This document shows positions 61,773-64,000 of a stretch of 64,000 bases of DNA, piece after piece. Source of the stretch: Flagellimonas beolgyonensis (GTDB lineage: Bacteria > Bacteroidota > Bacteroidia > Flavobacteriales > Flavobacteriaceae). Each line of letters begins with the position of its first letter. Within the stretch, counting starts at the first letter, position 1. The translations under genes and the position numbers were made by a program. The stretch covers positions 1 to 64,000 of the forward strand of contig NZ_RZMY01000016.1 of assembly GCF_003992615.1 (NCBI RefSeq), in the 5' to 3' direction. The notes below the pieces were generated by a model. That model did no database searches and was not told the origin of the DNA. It worked only from the letters and a program-made list of their open reading frames with translations.

Positions 61773-63005
61773 CTAATCTTCAAATTCTTCCCTGAGGATA
61801 CGGATAACATCCTGAACTGTTTCCTCCTCAAGATCGGTACGTTTTACCAAGTCGTTCACGTCCTGCTCCAATACACTGCGTGCCGTATCCAATCCAATTT
61901 TCTTGAATTCTTCGATCACCCAGCTTTCTATTTCATCCGAGAACTCCGTCAATTCCACATCTTCCTCCACACCTTCGCGGAACACATCGATCTCATACCC
62001 TGTCAACTGACCGGCCAATCGAATGTTATGTCCTCCCCTACCAATGGCCTTGGACACCTCTTCAGGTTTCAAGAACACTTGTGCGGTCTTTTTTTCTTCG
62101 TTCAATTTAACCGATGATACCCTAGCTGGACTCAGCGCACGGGTCACCATTAATTGTGGATTGTTCGTCCAATTGATCACATCGATGTTCTCGTTGCCCA
62201 ATTCACGTACAATACCATGGATTCGGGATCCCTTCATACCCACGCAAGCCCCAACGGGATCGATACGGTCATCATAGGAATCCACAGCCACTTTTGCCTT
62301 TTCACCTGGAATGCGAACTGCCTTTTTGATGGTGATCAAACCATCAAAAACCTCTGGTATTTCTTGGAAGAACAATTGCTCCAAGAAAATCGGCGATGTC
62401 CTTGACATAATGATGGTTGGTTTATTTCCCTTGAGCTCCACGCTCTCTATGATTCCACGAACGTTATCTCCTTTACGGAAAAAGTCGGAAGGAATCTGCT
62501 TTTCCTTTGGAAGGATGATCTCGTTTCCTTCATCATCCAACAAAATGACCGCCTTATGGCGGATATGGTGCACCTCAGCGGTGTAGATTTCACCTTCCAG
62601 ATCTTTAAATTGCTTGTAGATCGTGGTATTGTCGTGCTCATGGATCTTGGAAATCAAATTTTGGCGCAATGCCAAAATGGCCCTTCTTCCCAAATCGATC
62701 AGTTTCACCTCTTCGGAAACGTCCTCACCCACCTCAAAATCGGGTTCGATCTTTCTAGCTTCGGAAAGGGAAATTTCCTCATTGGGATCTTCCACTTCAC
62801 CATCCTCTACCACAACGCGGTTTCTCCAGATCTCCAAATCCCCTTTATCTGGGTTGATGATGATATCAAAATTATCGTCAGATCCGAATTTCTTCTTGAG
62901 GGCACTTCGGAATACTTCTTCCAAAATAGCCATAAGGGTCACCCTGTCTATAAACTTATCGTCCTTAAACTCCGAAAAGGATTCGATGAGCGCTAGGTTT
63001 TCCAT
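61773..63005 (-). CDS. nusA: Transcription factor NusA
   Basis: NusA binds RNA polymerase and modulates pausing, termination and antitermination. The 410-residue protein has the N-terminal polymerase-binding domain (about 1-125), an S1 domain (about 130-200) and two KH domains (DPVGACVGMKGSRIHGIVREL and SKAIGRGGHNIRLAGQLTGYEI). The tail is acidic; the C-terminal repeats of E. coli NusA are missing, as is usual outside Proteobacteria. It starts 12 bases after the rimP stop codon. Confidence 0.96.
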   Translation of the reverse strand: MENLALIESFSEFKDDKFIDRVTLMAILEEVFRSALKKKFGSDDNFDIIINPDKGDLEIWRNRVVVEDGEVEDPNEEISLSEARKIEPDFEVGEDVSEEVKLIDLGRRAILALRQNLISKIHEHDNTTIYKQFKDLEGEIYTAEVHHIRHKAVILLDDEGNEIILPKEKQIPSDFFRKGDNVRGIIESVELKGNKPTIIMSRTSPIFLEQLFFQEIPEVFDGLITIKKAVRIPGEKAKVAVDSYDDRIDPVGACVGMKGSRIHGIVRELGNENIDVINWTNNPQLMVTRALSPARVSSVKLNEEKKTAQVFLKPEEVSKAIGRGGHNIRLAGQLTGYEIDVFREGVEEDVELTEFSDEIESWVIEEFKKIGLDTARSVLEQDVNDLVKRTDLEEETVQDVIRILREEFED

Positions 63006-63017
63006 TTTCTACTTCAA

Positions 63018-63479
63018 TTAAAATTTTAATATAACTTTTGCTTCCTGGATTTCAGAAAACGGGATGTCCCGTTTTTTCTGTACTGTTACTTTTCCTTTAC
63101 CAACGGGCTTTGGCTCGCGGGCCTTCCACTCCAAGGTAATGTTATTGTCAGTGGCCTGAACCAATGTTCCTTCCAATTCGCCGGAATCGGTCCTTACCTT
63201 TAATTTTCTACCAATATTCTTAGTATACTGACGCGGCATTTTCAAAGGTGACGTTGCTCCTGCGGAGGCCACTTCCAGGGAAAAATCCTCTTCTTCCCTA
63301 TCCAGATTGTGTTCTATGGCTCGGCTTACATCCATACAATCCTGAAGGGTAACACCTTTATCACCGTCCAACACCACTTTTATGGTGTTGTCCCCACCAA
63401 TCGTAAAATCTATCAAAAACAAGGAAGGATGCTCTTCCAAAGCCTTGCCCAGTAAGGATTCCACTTTCTCCTTCAGCAT
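63018..63479 (-). CDS. rimP: Ribosome maturation factor RimP
   Basis: RimP assists 30S subunit assembly. The 153-residue protein has the N-terminal alpha/beta domain ([28 protein letters not shown]) and the C-terminal SH3-like barrel ([13 protein letters not shown]). It is the first gene of the rimP-nusA-infB operon and is preceded by a leader of about 65 bases containing a hairpin. Confidence 0.95.
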   Translation of the reverse strand: MLKEKVESLLGKALEEHPSLFLIDFTIGGDNTIKVVLDGDKGVTLQDCMDVSRAIEHNLDREEEDFSLEVASAGATSPLKMPRQYTKNIGRKLKVRTDSGELEGTLVQATDNNITLEWKAREPKPVGKGKVTVQKKRDIPFSEIQEAKVILKF

Positions 63480-63496
63480 AAATTTCAGTAATAAAA

Positions 63497-63517
63497 GAGG
63501 GGACTCAAAGTCCCCTC
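63497..63517 (-). promoter_or_regulatory. Terminator-like hairpin in the rimP-nusA-infB leader
   Basis: Nine-base arms GAGGGGACT and AGTCCCCTC with a 3-base loop lie 18 bases before the rimP ATG. On the minus strand the stem is followed at once by TTTTATTA. The form is that of a weak intrinsic terminator inside the leader, which suggests attenuation or NusA autoregulation. It could instead stabilise the mRNA 5' end. Confidence 0.6.
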
Positions 63518-63546
63518 ATGAATATTCCTCTATCCGTTCAGTCGCG

Positions 63547-63578
63547 CAAATATACGATAAATATTCATGCAGATGCAA
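63547..63578 (-). promoter_or_regulatory. Promoter of rimP-nusA-infB
   Basis: On the minus strand TTG (63578-63576), a 21-base spacer and TATATTTG (63554-63547) match both Bacteroidota promoter elements. The leader would be about 60-65 bases and include the hairpin at 63497-63517. Confidence 0.62.
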
Positions 63579-63776
63579 GTATGTGGCACACAAATCATTT
63601 GACAATGTTTTATTTGGCTACCCCTGGATTGCCGTTAGCCCCTGGTCACAATAGAGAAATAGCACAAAAAATCTAGGTTCACATGGCCCAACCACGATTA
63701 AACCCAGAAATAGCAGTCATTAACCAACCCATTTCCCCATTTCACAACAAATATTTTACAGGCATCCTATTAAAGG

Positions 63777-63784
63777 TAGTTTTG
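63777..63784 (+). promoter_or_regulatory. Candidate promoter box of the right-edge gene
   Basis: TAGTTTTG matches TAnnTTTG 19 bases before the ATG at 63804; no -33 TTG is seen. Confidence 0.4.
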
Positions 63785-63803
63785 TTTTGAATTAACAAGG
63801 AAA

Positions 63804-64000
63804 ATGACATCAACAATGCTTGTCAAAGAAAAAACACCAAGTTTTTTCAATGGCCAAAGAGCTTTACTTATTTGTTTTTTATTGTATGGAACGTTCCTTT
63901 CCTTTTCACAAACCTCAATCTGGAACGAAAATTTCACGTACACCAATGGCACAACCAGTGGTACGGCAACAGGACCTTCTGCCTCGAACTGGACAACGGA
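63804..64000 (+). CDS. Secreted protein, 3' end outside window
   Basis: An open frame from the ATG at 63804 (preceded by AAGGAAA) runs to the edge, 65 codons. A second in-frame ATG lies at 63816. Residues about 20-38 form a signal peptide (ALLICFLLYGTFLSFSQ). The mature start (TSIWNENFTYTNGTTSGTAT, then GPSASNW) is Ser/Thr/Gly-rich and resembles the opening of large secreted or type IX substrate proteins in Flavobacteriaceae. No domain can be named from this fragment. Confidence 0.75.
   Translation, partial: MTSTMLVKEKTPSFFNGQRALLICFLLYGTFLSFSQTSIWNENFTYTNGTTSGTATGPSASNWTT

Larger units (their letters stand above)
63480..63803. other. 324-base intergenic region between divergent genes
   Basis: The stretch between rimP (minus) and the right-edge gene (plus) holds the rimP leader hairpin, a good rimP promoter and a weaker box for the right-edge gene. 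The middle part (about 63580-63776) shows no open frame, tRNA or repeat that I can support. Confidence 0.7.

Overview
The window is a gene-dense piece of a Bacteroidota chromosome, almost certainly family Flavobacteriaceae. The support is SprA and a PorP/SprF protein (type IX secretion and gliding), an Alternative Complex III (Act) operon joined to an aa3-type oxidase, LytS/LytT-type sensing with TPR repeats, and promoter boxes of the Bacteroidota form TAnnTTTG with an upstream TTG. A Muricauda/Allomuricauda-like genus is a guess. There are no rRNA or tRNA genes, no CRISPR array, no transposase and no phage genes, so most of it is core genome. Both ends cut into genes for secreted proteins.

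Region by region. 1-2.4 kb: a truncated Calx-beta surface protein gene with an abrupt GC change, fabD, an 8-bp tandem repeat and a gamma-class carbonic anhydrase. 2.4-5.3 kb: a translationally coupled LytTR regulator and sensor kinase. 5.5-7.8 kb: a secreted VWA protein and a PorP/SprF protein, converging on a hairpin repeat. 7.9-12.1 kb (+ strand): a NifU-like protein with a doubled N-terminal domain, dodecin, a DUF255 thioredoxin/glycosidase-like lipoprotein and an MscS channel. 12.1-22.3 kb: tsaB and a MacAB-TolC-type export locus built as a tandem duplication of a permease-permease-adaptor module around one ATPase. 22.4-27.6 kb: oxidase assembly and small subunits (SCO, a cysteine-free SCO-like paralogue, DUF420, subunit IV, two subunit III proteins, heme O synthase). 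27.7-39.4 kb: tonB, vanZ, gcvH, the 7.1-kb sprA, ruvA and maeB. 39.5-46.6 kb: an SLC45-like MFS transporter, queG, a periplasmic sulfur cassette (two DsrE-like proteins plus a TsdA-like diheme cytochrome), ruvB and a DUF2807 protein. 46.7-58.4 kb: the Act-cox respiratory operon. 58.6-63.5 kb: a SPOR protein and the rimP-nusA-infB operon with a structured leader.

The respiratory genes fit one chain. Act (ActA-F) would oxidise menaquinol and pass electrons through c-type cytochromes to the oxidase (CtaC/CtaD at 46-50 kb; subunits III/IV, heme O synthase and SCO at 22-28 kb). The TsdA-like cytochrome could feed electrons from periplasmic sulfur compounds into the same chain.

The least familiar items are the periplasmic DsrE/DsrE/TsdA-like cassette, the duplicated four-permease, one-ATPase exporter, the cysteine-free SCO paralogue, the helix-hairpin-helix tail on ActC, the hairpin in the rimP leader, and a ruvB promoter so close to the start codon that the mRNA may be leaderless. 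I saw nothing that is clearly a wholly new defence or mobile system.
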